From assembly GCA_963724405.1 (NCBI GenBank), contig CAVRUQ010000003.1:744001-808000 (forward strand): a DNA stretch of 64,000 bases, written 5' to 3'. Shown here piece by piece: positions 8,710 through 17,916 of the stretch. Source of the DNA: CAVQBJ01 sp963724405 (lineage in GTDB: Bacteria > Actinomycetota > Thermoleophilia > Solirubrobacterales > Solirubrobacteraceae). The notes under the pieces are model-generated. The model did no database searches. It worked only from the letters and a program-made list of their open reading frames with translations, and had not been told where the DNA came from. Every line of letters starts with the position of its first letter. Positions within the stretch are counted from its first letter, which is position 1. The position numbers and the translations under genes were made by a program.

Positions 8710-10039
8710 GGCCCTTGAGATCACTGGCCGAGGATCGCAGCGACGGTCCGCGACGAACGGCCTGTGGCCGCGAATTCCGGAAATCGTCATCACTGCGGCC
8801 ATGCTCACGGTGGTCGCGGGTGTGGCCATTCACGCGGTCACCGGCGGGCTGGCGGCCGGAACGCCTCCGTTCATCGCGCGATGGCTGCCGCGCATCGATC
8901 CGCTCGCCGCGGTGTCGATCCTCGTGCTCGGCGCGGCGGTGGCGATCGCCCCGCGCGCGGCGATGGGCCTGCGCACACCGGCCGGCTTCGCCGTGTTCAC
9001 GTTCGGACTCGCGCTCGCGCTTGGCCTGTCCGTCAACCTGGCCCGCAACGGCATTCACGGCTGGTATGCGGTCTTCGACACCTCCGCCCACGGCTCATTC
9101 GAGGCGGCGAACGAGTACCTGCCGTCACTTCCCGCGCTGGCGGACGGCCCGCGCTTCTTTCTCGACCGCTTCGCCGAGCTTGTGCCCGCACTCACCATCA
9201 ACGGTGCCGGGCACCCGCCGGGCCTGCTGCTGACGATGGACGCGCTGGGGCTGGACAGCGCCAAGCGCCTGGCCGCGTTCTGCATCGTCGTCGGCGCGCT
9301 GAGCGCCCCGCTGACCTACCTCCTCGCCCGGGGGCTGCTCGGCGAGCGGCCGGGCCGAACCGCCGCGCTGCTCACGGCCTTCGCGCCGTCGGTGATCCTC
9401 GATGGGACCGTCTCCGCCGACGCGGTTTACATGACACTGGGCGTGGCCAGCGCCGCGCTGCTCGTGTCCCGCCGACCTCGCGTGCGCGTAGCCGGCGCCG
9501 CGGCGCTGGCCATCGCTGCCTTCTTCTCGTGGCTGCTGCTGGCCCTCCCGCTGTGGGCCGCGATCGTGGTCGGCCTGCGCGACGGTCCCCGCGCCGCCCT
9601 CTCGCTGCTCGTGTGGTGCGGCGCCGCCGTGGCGCTCGTCAACGGAGCTCTCGCCGTCGGCGTCGGCTACGACGCGATCGGCGCGCTGCAGGCCACGAGC
9701 GTCGTGTACCGCCAGAGCCTCGCGCTCAGCCGCCCCTACGCGTTCTGGGTCTTCGGTTCGCCGACCGCGTGGGGCGTTGGGATCGGGCTCCCGACCGCCG
9801 CGCTCGCGCTGCGCGCGCTCGCCGCCCGCCACCCTGCGGCGATCGCCCTCGCCGCCGTCATCGTCGTATCCACAATTCTCGGACTCACAAAGGCGGAGAC
9901 CGAGCGGATCTGGCTGCCCTACGTGCCGCTGGCAACGGTGGCGGCGGCGGCCATGGCGCCGCGGCGTCTGTATGCGCTGCTCGGTGCCCTCGCGGTTCAG
10001 GCAATCCTCGTCGAGGTGCTGTTCGACACCATCTGGTGA
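8708..10039 (+). CDS. Multi-spanning membrane protein, GT-C glycosyltransferase-like
   Basis: 443 residues with at least ten hydrophobic segments from about residue 28 to the C-terminus. The first large loop contains NEYLPSLPALADG and INGAGHPPGLLLTMDALG. A GHPPG motif in that position is typical of actinobacterial GT-C-like (PMT/ArnT fold) integral membrane transferases that use polyprenyl-phosphate sugars. The first loop also has an FDTSAHGSFEAANEY stretch with acidic residues that could hold the catalytic base. Assignment to GT-C rests on pattern only. The ATG at 8708 overlaps the divergent lipoprotein start; a start nearer the first helix (about 8800) is possible. Confidence 0.6.
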   Translation: MALEITGRGSQRRSATNGLWPRIPEIVITAAMLTVVAGVAIHAVTGGLAAGTPPFIARWLPRIDPLAAVSILVLGAAVAIAPRAAMGLRTPAGFAVFTFGLALALGLSVNLARNGIHGWYAVFDTSAHGSFEAANEYLPSLPALADGPRFFLDRFAELVPALTINGAGHPPGLLLTMDALGLDSAKRLAAFCIVVGALSAPLTYLLARGLLGERPGRTAALLTAFAPSVILDGTVSADAVYMTLGVASAALLVSRRPRVRVAGAAALAIAAFFSWLLLALPLWAAIVVGLRDGPRAALSLLVWCGAAVALVNGALAVGVGYDAIGALQATSVVYRQSLALSRPYAFWVFGSPTAWGVGIGLPTAALALRALAARHPAAIALAAVIVVSTILGLTKAETERIWLPYVPLATVAAAAMAPRRLYALLGALAVQAILVEVLFDTIW

Positions 10040-10120
10040 TCGGCCGCGCACAGATTACGAATCCTTACGGTTGACCACCGGGAGAGGTTTGGGCTAATCC
10101 GGTGCGCCATTCTGGGCGTG

Positions 10121-11392
10121 ATGCCAACGTCGCGGGCGCGTCCCCTACCTCCCCCGTTTCGGCCCACGTTCTGGCGCAGCCCGCTCCGCGGCGCATGGCT
10201 GACCGCGGTCCTCGGCTCGATCCTGCTCGTCGGCCTCACCATCGTCGCGTTGACGGGGCTGCTGTCCTACGCCGCCTATGATCCACGGCTGGCCGGCAAC
10301 GACCTGACGCCCGGCCACGGGCTGCTCGGGTTCTACCTGTTCAACTGGCCCACGCACCCGAGCTGGCTGTACGCCGCGACGCAAGGCACGCACGTGATGC
10401 TCGGTATTGCGCTCGTGCCGGTCGTGCTGGCCAAGCTGTGGTCGGTCATCCCACGACTGTTCCAGTTTCCGGCGGTGCGCTCCCCCGCCCAGGCGATCGA
10501 ACGCCTGAGTGTCGCGCTGCTCGTCGGGAGTGCGCTGTTCGAGTTCGCCACCGGCATCGTCAACATCCAGGTCTACTACCCGTTTCACTTCTCCTTTTAC
10601 ACCGGTCACTTCTACGGGGCCTGGGTGTTCATCGCGGCGTTCCTCGGGCACGTGGCGATCAAGCTCCCGACGGTCCGCGCGGCGTACCGCGTTCACGGGG
10701 CTCTGGCGCCGTTGCGCGTGGATCTCGCCGCCACGAAGGCAGAGCCCTTCACGACCGACGGTCTCGCTCCCATCGCTCCAGCGGAACCGACGCTGTCGCG
10801 ACGCGGATTGCTCGCGCTCATCGGCGGCGGCTCGCTCACGCTGCTCGCAGTCAGTATCGGACAGTCGGTCGGCGGCCCGCTACGCCGCCTCGCCCTCCTC
10901 GCACCGCACGGTCGAAGCCTCGGATCGGGACCGAACGACTTCCAGATCAACAGGACCGCTGCCGCCGTCGGGATAACCGCCGCCCAGACCGGTGCGGCGT
11001 GGCAACTTGCGGTCCTCGGACGCTCGCAACTGCGGCTGTCGCGCGCCGATCTCCTGGACCTCGCTCAGGTTGAAGCGAGCCTGCCGATCGCCTGCGTCGA
11101 GGGCTGGTCGACGACTCAGCGGTGGGGCGGCGTGCGGCTGCGCGATCTCGCGGCCATGGTCGGCGTGCCCGAACCGGCCTCGGCGCACGTCACGTCGCTG
11201 CAATCGCGCGGCGTGTTCAGCCGGGCCTCCCTCGGCAGCGACCAAGTCCTCGACGCCCGCTCGCTGCTGGCCCTACACGTCAACGGCGCCGACCTGTCCC
11301 TCGACCACGGCTTTCCGGCCCGCATCATCATCCCCGGAGCGCCTGGCGTGCACCAGACCAAATGGGTGTCCGCGATCGAGTTCTCGGCGTGA
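10121..11392 (+). CDS. Cytochrome b-like membrane domain fused to sulfite-oxidase-type molybdopterin domain
   Basis: 423 residues. Residues 20-190 form about four membrane helices with several His residues placed for heme (GHGLLGFYLF, ATQGTHVMLG, YTGHFYGAW, FLGHVAIKL). A linker with LSRRGLLALIGGG follows, then another hydrophobic segment. The C-terminal half matches the SUOX Mo-cofactor fold, with the expected Mo-ligand Cys (SLPIACVEGWS, Cys325). Family members oxidise or reduce small oxo-compounds; the membrane part probably passes electrons to or from quinone. A GTG three bases upstream is the alternative start; a CATTCT element 7 nt before the ATG favours the ATG. The stop overlaps the next ATG (TGATG). 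Confidence 0.82.
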   Translation: MPTSRARPLPPPFRPTFWRSPLRGAWLTAVLGSILLVGLTIVALTGLLSYAAYDPRLAGNDLTPGHGLLGFYLFNWPTHPSWLYAATQGTHVMLGIALVPVVLAKLWSVIPRLFQFPAVRSPAQAIERLSVALLVGSALFEFATGIVNIQVYYPFHFSFYTGHFYGAWVFIAAFLGHVAIKLPTVRAAYRVHGALAPLRVDLAATKAEPFTTDGLAPIAPAEPTLSRRGLLALIGGGSLTLLAVSIGQSVGGPLRRLALLAPHGRSLGSGPNDFQINRTAAAVGITAAQTGAAWQLAVLGRSQLRLSRADLLDLAQVEASLPIACVEGWSTTQRWGGVRLRDLAAMVGVPEPASAHVTSLQSRGVFSRASLGSDQVLDARSLLALHVNGADLSLDHGFPARIIIPGAPGVHQTKWVSAIEFSA

Positions 11393-12117
11393 TGACCGCC
11401 TGGCGCCGCGCCTACGGAGCTTCGCCGCTTCAGCTCCTCGCTCTCCTCGCCAGCTTTGCGCTGGGCGGATATGCGGCGAGCAAGCTCCTCGGCGGCGGGC
11501 ACCTCGTCAACGTTCTAGCCTGGTTCGCTCTGGCCATCATCGGCCACGACTTTGTGCTGTTCCCGCTGTATTCGCTGCTGGATCGCATCGCCGGGCGCGC
11601 GGCACCGCGGCGGGCGGCCGGCGACGTGAACTTCGTCAGGGCGCCGGCGATGATGAGCGGCCTCCTCCTGCTCGTCTACTTCCCGTCGATCCTCGGCTTG
11701 AACGCCTCCAACTATCGCGCCGACACGTCGCTGGGTGACGGTGTCTATGCGAGCCGTTGGCTGCTCATCACTTCGGGCCTGTTCCTCGCGTCCGCCCTGA
11801 CCTACGCGCTGGTGGTTCGTCGACGCTCAGTGCGACGCCGAGCCACCGACTGCCACACGAGGCCTGCGGGCACGACCGCGGCTGCGGCCACCCCCGCGCC
11901 CGCTGCTGCCGCCACTCCGGTGCCTGACACATCCACGCCCGCCGCTGCAGCGGCCGACCCATCCCCATCCCCATCGCCCGCCCCATCGCCATCGGCATCG
12001 CCATCGCCATCGCCATCGCCATCGCCATCGGGCGAGGATCCCGCGCCCGAGAATCCCGCGCCCGCGGAGTCACCGCCCGGTCCGACCCGTCCGGCGGAGG
12101 CGGCAAGCGACGAGTAG
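11392..12117 (+). CDS. Four-TM membrane protein with Pro/Ser-rich tail
   Basis: 241 residues from the ATG that overlaps the molybdopterin gene stop. Residues 1-145 contain about four membrane helices (LQLLALLASFALGG, AWFALAIIGHDFVLF, MSGLLLLVYFPSILG, SGLFLASALTYALVV). Residues 150-241 are a low-complexity Ala/Pro/Ser/Glu tail, including alternating Ser-Pro encoded by a CCATCG repeat. It is co-transcribed with the cytochrome-molybdopterin protein and is probably its membrane partner. It matches no named family I recognise. The tail length may vary between strains because of the repeat. Confidence 0.68.
   Translation: MTAWRRAYGASPLQLLALLASFALGGYAASKLLGGGHLVNVLAWFALAIIGHDFVLFPLYSLLDRIAGRAAPRRAAGDVNFVRAPAMMSGLLLLVYFPSILGLNASNYRADTSLGDGVYASRWLLITSGLFLASALTYALVVRRRSVRRRATDCHTRPAGTTAAAATPAPAAAATPVPDTSTPAAAAADPSPSPSPAPSPSASPSPSPSPSPSGEDPAPENPAPAESPPGPTRPAEAASDE
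11959..12030 (+). repeat. CCATCG hexanucleotide tandem repeat inside CDS
   Basis: Five perfect CCATCG units lie at 12001-12030, preceded by degenerate units from about 11959. They encode alternating Ser-Pro in the tail of the membrane protein. Unit length is a multiple of three, so copy-number change alters tail length without frameshift. Confidence 0.8.
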
Positions 12118-12445
12118 CGCCACGACCTGGCGGGACGGCAGCCATCCTGTCGGCCATCGAGCGCTTCCTTCGTCGCCGGGCGCGGCAGCGGCTTGTCTCG
12201 TGCGGAGCGCCAAGCGTTCCGTGACGGCACGAGCTGCCTACGTAACGCGGCGCTGCCTCAAGGACACGACAGCCGCACCGCTAGGGGTCCGCCCCGCACG
12301 CCCACGCCGCCACAGCGCACCTGGCACCGCGTCGCCGGCCCGCGCAGCTCCCCGACGGTCGAGTCAAGACTTGCCGGCTGACTCACCGGCGGCCATGTCG
12401 CGATCGCATCGCCAGCACGGCCTTGGGCGGGCGCCGGACTTATTC
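12118..12445. other. Gene-free stretch before the tetR operator
   Basis: No credible coding frame is present on either strand; frames that cross it are antisense to neighbours and have no start signals. It probably holds the end of the preceding operon, but no U-tailed hairpin was found. Confidence 0.4.
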
Positions 12446-12461
12446 GAGACCGATCGGTCTC
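12446..12461. promoter_or_regulatory. TetR operator, 16-bp perfect palindrome
   Basis: GAGACCGATCGGTCTC reads identically on both strands. It lies 51 bp upstream of the tetR-like start at 12513 and is flanked by near-symmetrical CTTAT / ATAAG. Palindromes with an ACCGATCGGT core are common operators of TetR-family repressors, so this is probably the autoregulatory site of the adjacent decayed regulator. Confidence 0.75.
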
Positions 12462-12512
12462 ATAAGGTGTTAGCCTGCCGGTCCCGAAGGTCGATCGCCG
12501 GGAGAGGACTAG

Positions 12513-13152
12513 ATGGGTCGACACGCGCTGGTGGATCGCGACACCGCCCTTGACGGGATCATGCGCCGCTTCTGGTCCACGGGCTACGCGGCCACGTCGC
12601 TTGACGATCTGTTGCAACCAGCGGAATGCACCGAGGCAGCTTCTATCGGCCGTTCTGCGACAAGCGTGGGGCATTCCACGCGGCGCTCGACCGCTACGGC
12701 GCACTGATCGCCACCGAGGACATCCTGCCGAATATTGCCCGGCGTGGTTCAGCTTCGCGTCGACTCGTGCGACTTCTCCACGCCCGACTGGATACCGCGC
12801 TCGGAGTCTCCGTTGCCGGCGCATCCACCCAGACAAGCGGCCGGCCGGGGTGTCTGGTCATCAGCACCGCGCTGGAGCTCGCGCCGCGCGAGGACGCCAT
12901 ACGAGCACGCATCGGAGAGTCCTCGGCGCCGTGCGCGGCGTGATCGCGCTCCTGGTGCAAGGCGCCATCGATGAGCACACCGCCGACCCCCGTCTCGATG
13001 TCGGTCTTGTGAGCGATCAGGTATTCGCGCTGCTGCTCGGGGCAACCGTGCTTGCGGCCGCCGGCGAAGGGCGTCGGCAGCTTCGCCGGCTGCTCCGAGA
13101 GGGCGTGCGGAGCAGCCTCAAACCCCCCGCAACAGAAGGGAGCCTCCCGTGA
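12513..13152 (+). pseudogene. TetR-family repressor, two frameshifts
   Basis: A strong Shine-Dalgarno (GGGAGAGGA) precedes the ATG at 12513. Frame 1 gives the start of a TetR DNA-binding domain (TALDGIMRRFWSTGYAATSL). Near 12620 the reading must shift to continue as MHRGSFYRPFCDKRGAFHAA, the conserved second half of the helix-turn-helix. Near 12920 it must shift again to VLGAVRGVIALLVQGA and the C-terminal ligand domain, stopping at 13152. The summed length matches a normal protein of about 200 residues, so two small indels rather than large deletions broke it. The last stop overlaps the GTG of the dehalogenase gene, so they formed one operon. Confidence 0.8.
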
Positions 13153-14091
13153 CCACGACCCGAACGCCCGACTCCTGCTTCGACGACCTCGAGGACTATC
13201 CGTTCGAGGCGCATTATGCAGACGTCGACGGACTCCGGATGCACCACGTCGATGAGGGTGACTCATCGGCGGCGCCTGTGCTCATGCTTCATGGCGAGCC
13301 AACTTGGTCGTACCTGTATCGACACATGATCCCGGTGTGCGCGGCCGGCGGCAGCCGCGTGATCGCACCGGATCTCGTCGGCTTCGGAAAGTCCGACAAG
13401 CCGGCCGAGAAGCGCGACTACACCTACCAGCGCCACGTCGACTGGATGACCGACTTCATCCGAGCTCTGGACCTTCGCGGGATTACCCTGTTCTGCCAGG
13501 ACTGGGGCGCGCTGATCGGTCTGCGCGTGGCCGCCGAGAACGAGGCTCGCTTTGCGCGCATCGTCATCGGCAACGGTGCCCTCCCATCGCCGACGGTCAT
13601 GCGCGTCCGCATCTCGCGAACATCGCCGCGTTCGTGGCATGGCGAGCGTTCGCGACCTACAGCCCGGTCCTCCCGGTCAGCCGTATCGTCAACGCCGGGT
13701 GCCTGCGGCAGCTGTCCCCAGGCGAGCGCCGCGCGTACGACGCGCCGTTCTCTCTGCCTGACGCAAAGGCGGGCGCGCGGGCGTTTCCCGGGCTCGTTCC
13801 CATCTCGCCTCGCGATCCGGCGATACCGGCCAATCGCGAGGCATGGCAGGCACTCGCTCGGTGGAACAAGCCATACCTCACCGTCTTCAGCGACCGGGAT
13901 CCCATCATGCCAGGCGGAGAGCGGATATTCCAGGAACACGTCCCGGCGCCGCCGGGCAACCGCACACCACACCACACGCTGGACACTTCCTACAGGAAGA
14001 CGCGGGGCTCGACCTGGCGCGACAGATCAACGACCTGATTGCGTCGACGCCAACCTCCGCTCAACGCCCCGCGACGAGCGTTGGAGGCTGA
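13149..14091 (+). pseudogene. Haloalkane dehalogenase (HLD-I type), two frameshifts
   Basis: A Shine-Dalgarno (AAGGGAG) precedes the GTG at 13149. Frame 1 carries HGEPTWSYLYRHM, DLVGFGKSDKPAE and the nucleophile motif FCQDWGAL. Near 13585 the frame must shift to continue with ANIAAFVAWRAFATYSPVLP and the acid region FSDRDPIMPGG. Near 13945-13975 it shifts again to give the catalytic His motif AGHFLQEDAG and a stop at 14091. All catalytic residues survive but in three frames. The family hydrolyses C-halogen bonds of haloalkanes in the cytoplasm. Translated as is, only an inactive N-terminal fragment would form. Confidence 0.82.
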
Positions 14092-14258
14092 TGACAGCCC
14101 TATCCGGCGCTTCTCGGACCGTCCGACAACGAGCCAGTTGCCGGGGCGTCGCTGCGTCGTCCAGCCGATGCCACAAAGCGGTTCGGGACAAGATTCGCTC
14201 TTGAGTGCGACCCAGCCTCGACCGACAAGCCGACAAGGCCATTTGCAGGCCTTTCCGA

Positions 14259-14332
<74 letters not shown>

Positions 14333-14399
14333 TCCGCGGCGGAGCTTATTCGCCTTGGCGGCTCCTGCGGCGCGGACGATGACGAGCCGAGAGCGCGAC

Positions 14400-14552
14400 T
14401 CAGAGCACCGCGAGGGCGGCCACGATGATGGCGCCCACTACGAGCACGCCGCCCAAGAGCATCGAGGCAAGGGTGACGGTGACGATCGTCTTCACCGTCA
14501 ACAGCGTAGAAACCGAGTCGAAGGGCTCCGTAAACCGGCGACGGCGCCGCAC
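14400..14552 (-). CDS. Small single-TM protein, hypothetical
   Basis: A 50-codon frame from a GTG at 14552. A basic N-terminus (RRRRRFTEPFDS) is followed by one hydrophobic helix of about 25 residues (IVTVTLASMLLGGVLVVGA) up to the stop. That is the layout of a small positive-inside membrane peptide. It lies between the tRNA and the divergent SDR gene. No Shine-Dalgarno or homologue is recognised; a shorter TTG start is possible. Confidence 0.35.
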   Translation of the reverse strand: MRRRRRFTEPFDSVSTLLTVKTIVTVTLASMLLGGVLVVGAIIVAALAVL

Positions 14553-14620
14553 CGCACGCCGGACGAGGGCGCTGCGGTGGTTTGATACCGCCGCAGCGTA
14601 CCCCGAGCAGAGGAGTCCCC

Positions 14621-15367
<747 letters not shown>

Positions 15368-15506
15368 CGGCACCCCCGCGTCCGGGCGTGACGCCGGCGT
15401 CACCAACTCGCATAGGCTGTCGGCGGGCGGCGCCCGGCGCGGCCTTAAACGTGCGTTCCGTGTCGCGACTGTCCCGCGACCGCTCCCCCGCGAAAAGGAG
15501 TTGTGC

Positions 15507-16541
15507 ATGAAGCTCGGCGTCCACATCGGTTACTGGGGTCTCGGGCTCACCTCCGAGGAACAGCTGCACATCGTCCAGGAGGCGGAGCGACTCGGGTATG
15601 ACTCGGTGTGGGCCGCGGAGGCGTACGGCTCGGACGCGGCGACGGTCCTCGGCTGGCTCGCCGGACAGACGTCGACGATCCGCCTTGGCTCGGGCATCTT
15701 CCAGATGCCGGCCCGCAGTGCGGCGATGACCGCGATGACGGCCGCGACGATCGATCAGCTCTCCAACGGGCGGATGATCCTCGGGATCGGCTCGTCGGGA
15801 CCGCAGGTGGCCGAGGGCTGGCACGGGCAGCGCTTCGCGAAGCAGTTGCAGCGCACGCGGGAGTACGTTGCCGTCGTGCGCATGGCGCTCGCGCGCGAGC
15901 GCGTCCAGTTCGAGGGCGAGACGCTGACCCTGCCGCTGCCCGACGGACCGGGCAAGGCGCTCAAGCTGACGATCGCCACGGTGCAGGACCAGATCCCGAT
16001 CTACGTTGCCGCGATCGGGCCCAAGAACACGACGCTCGCGGGCGAGATCGCCGACGGCTGGATCCCGACGCTCTTCTCCCCCGAGCACGTGTCGGACTTC
16101 CGCCCGCTGCTGGAGGAGGGCGCCGCCCGCTCGGGCCGGTCGCTCGACGGGTTCGACATCGCGCCCACGGTGCAGGTGTTCGTCACCGACGACCTCGAGA
16201 AGGGCCGCGACGCGATGCGCCCGTTCATCGCGCTCTACGTCGGCGGCATGGGGTCGCGCAAGCAGAACTTCTACAACCAGATCGTCCAGCGCTACGGCTT
16301 CGAGGCCGAGGCGGCGACGGTCCAGGACCTCTACCTCGACGGCAAGCGCGAGGAGGCGATGGCGGCGCTCCCGGACGAGCTCATCGACATGGTGAGTATC
16401 TGCGGCCCGCCCGACGTCGTGCGCGAGCGCCTCGCCGTGTACCGCGACGCCGGTGTCGGGACGCTCGGGGTGACGCCGATCGCGTTCACCGCCGAGGACC
16501 GCCTGACCCAGCTGCGCCTCATCGCCGAGCTCGCCGCCTAG
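15507..16541 (+). CDS. LLM-class (luciferase-like) oxidoreductase, probably F420-dependent
   Basis: 344 residues. The ATG at 15507 follows an AAAAGGAG Shine-Dalgarno by 6 nt; a TTG two codons earlier is rejected. TIM-barrel motifs of the bacterial luciferase-like family are visible: GYWGLGLTSEEQLHIVQEAE, DSVWAAEAYGSDAATVLGWL, RLGSGIFQMPAR, ILGIGSSGPQVAEGWHGQ and the C-terminal DVVRERLAVYRDAGVGTLGV. Actinobacterial proteins of this length with the GSSGPQVAEGWHG loop are generally F420-dependent. Substrates range from lipids to xenobiotics and cannot be assigned here. Confidence 0.85.
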   Translation: MKLGVHIGYWGLGLTSEEQLHIVQEAERLGYDSVWAAEAYGSDAATVLGWLAGQTSTIRLGSGIFQMPARSAAMTAMTAATIDQLSNGRMILGIGSSGPQVAEGWHGQRFAKQLQRTREYVAVVRMALARERVQFEGETLTLPLPDGPGKALKLTIATVQDQIPIYVAAIGPKNTTLAGEIADGWIPTLFSPEHVSDFRPLLEEGAARSGRSLDGFDIAPTVQVFVTDDLEKGRDAMRPFIALYVGGMGSRKQNFYNQIVQRYGFEAEAATVQDLYLDGKREEAMAALPDELIDMVSICGPPDVVRERLAVYRDAGVGTLGVTPIAFTAEDRLTQLRLIAELAA

Positions 16542-16555
16542 CGCCCGGACGGCCG

Positions 16556-17839
16556 GTGGCGGGCAGCGCTCAAGCGGCCGACCGGCGGCTGCGCCTGGTG
16601 CTCGGCGCCTTCGGGGATCCGGGGCACGCGTTCCCGATCATCGCGCTGGGGCGCGGCCTCGCCGCCCGCGGACACGACGTCACCGTTCAGACCTGGAAGC
16701 GCTGGCGCGACGCGGTCGAGCGGGAGGGTCTCGGTTTCGCGCCGGCGCCCGAGTACCAGGTCTTCCCCACCCAGGAGCGGCCGCTGAAGCCGTACGAGGC
16801 CGTCGTCCGGGCGGCGCGTGCGGCCGTGCCGGTGCTCGAGGAGCTGCGGCCCGACGTGGTCGTCGCGGACATCCTCACGCTTGCTCCGGCGCTCGCCGCC
16901 GAGCTGGCCGGCGTGCCGGCGGCCACCCTTGTACCGCACGTCTACCCGGTCGGTGAGCGCGGCCTGCCGACGTACTCGATCGGCGCGCGCCTGCCCCGCA
17001 CCGCGCTCGGCCGGCGCTTCTGGAGCGGCCTGGAGTTCGTCACCGAACAGGGGCTGCGCCAGGGACGCGATGAGCTCAACGGCACCCGCGTGCGCCTCGG
17101 CCTGCCCGAGCTTTCGTACGCGCACGGGGGCATGAGCCGCACGCTCACGCTGGTCGGAACGTTCCCGCAGCTCGAGTATCCGCGCGCCTGGCCCCCGCAC
17201 GTCTCGGTCGTCGGCCCGCTCATGTGGGAGCCGCCGACCGAGGACGTCGAGCTGCCGCCGGGCGACGCGCCGCTCGTGCTCATCGCTCCGTCCACCGCGC
17301 AGGATCCCGAGCACCGCATGCTCGCGGCCGCGTTGCGCGGCCTCGCCGACGCCCCCGTGCGCGTGCTCGCCACCTGGAACCGCCGTCCGCCGCCGCGCGC
17401 GCTGCCGGTCCCCGACAACGCGCGCCTCGTCGAATGGCTGTCCTACGCGCGCACGATGCCCCAGTGCGACGTCGTCGTCTGCCACGCCGGGCACGGAACG
17501 CTCGTGCGCGCGCTGAGCAGCGGGTGCGTCGTCGTCGCCTGTCCGGCGGTCGGGGACATGAACGAGAACGCGGCGCGGATGGATTGGGCCGGGCTCGGGG
17601 TGCGCCTGCCCCGGCGGTTCGTGGCGGCGCGGCCGTTGCGGCTCGCGGTCGAGCGCGCGCTGGCGGACGAGGCGATGCGGGGCCGAGTCCGGGCGCTGGC
17701 CGCCTGGAGCGCCACGCACGATGCCGCGGCGCAGGCGACGCGATTGATCGAGGGACTCGCGAACGCCGAAACGTCGGCGCCGGCCGCGGCGGACACGAGA
17801 AGCGAAGCTCCGGGGGCGGGACTCGAACCCGCAACCTAG
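16556..17839 (+). CDS. UDP-glycosyltransferase-like protein (GT1/MGT family)
   Basis: 427 residues from a GTG shortly after the LLM gene stop. The GT-B fold is suggested by the N-terminal GAFGDPGHAFPIIALGRGL and the C-terminal nucleotide-binding segment: VEWLSYARTMPQCDVVVCHA, then GHGTLVRALSSGCVVVACP and GDMNENAARMDWAG. The HAGHGT motif corresponds to HxGxGT of the family, and MNENA replaces the common DQ dipeptide that contacts the sugar. It probably glycosylates a lipid or small hydrophobic acceptor. The last codons overlap the antisense tRNA-Asn gene, so the terminal LEPAT is a by-product of tRNA sequence. It may be co-transcribed with the LLM oxidoreductase (14-bp gap). Confidence 0.82.
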   Translation: MAGSAQAADRRLRLVLGAFGDPGHAFPIIALGRGLAARGHDVTVQTWKRWRDAVEREGLGFAPAPEYQVFPTQERPLKPYEAVVRAARAAVPVLEELRPDVVVADILTLAPALAAELAGVPAATLVPHVYPVGERGLPTYSIGARLPRTALGRRFWSGLEFVTEQGLRQGRDELNGTRVRLGLPELSYAHGGMSRTLTLVGTFPQLEYPRAWPPHVSVVGPLMWEPPTEDVELPPGDAPLVLIAPSTAQDPEHRMLAAALRGLADAPVRVLATWNRRPPPRALPVPDNARLVEWLSYARTMPQCDVVVCHAGHGTLVRALSSGCVVVACPAVGDMNENAARMDWAGLGVRLPRRFVAARPLRLAVERALADEAMRGRVRALAAWSATHDAAAQATRLIEGLANAETSAPAAADTRSEAPGAGLEPAT

Positions 17840-17880
17840 CGATTAACAGTCGCTCGCGCTGCCTATTGCGCCACCCCGGA
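17808..17880 (-). tRNA. tRNA-Asn (GUU)
   Basis: 73 nt on the minus strand. The acceptor TCCGGGG pairs with CCCCGGA, with discriminator G. The anticodon arm is AGCGA-CTGTTAA-TCGCT, giving anticodon GTT. The T-arm is GCGGG-TTCGAGT-CCCGC. No encoded CCA. Its 3' half lies under the last 32 nt of the plus-strand glycosyltransferase gene. Confidence 0.94.
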
Positions 17881-17916
17881 TTGAGCAACCAATGAGATCG
17901 GCAGCCGTGGCCAAGT

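Noticed and set aside
13149..14091. Programmed frameshifting in the dehalogenase gene
   Set aside because: Two shifts at sites without slippery heptamers, next to a regulator with two more; decay is simpler.
14235..14254. Terminator after tRNA-Met (AAGGCC-loop-GGCCTT)
   Set aside because: The hairpin is real but short and lacks a T-run on the minus strand; not strong enough to annotate.
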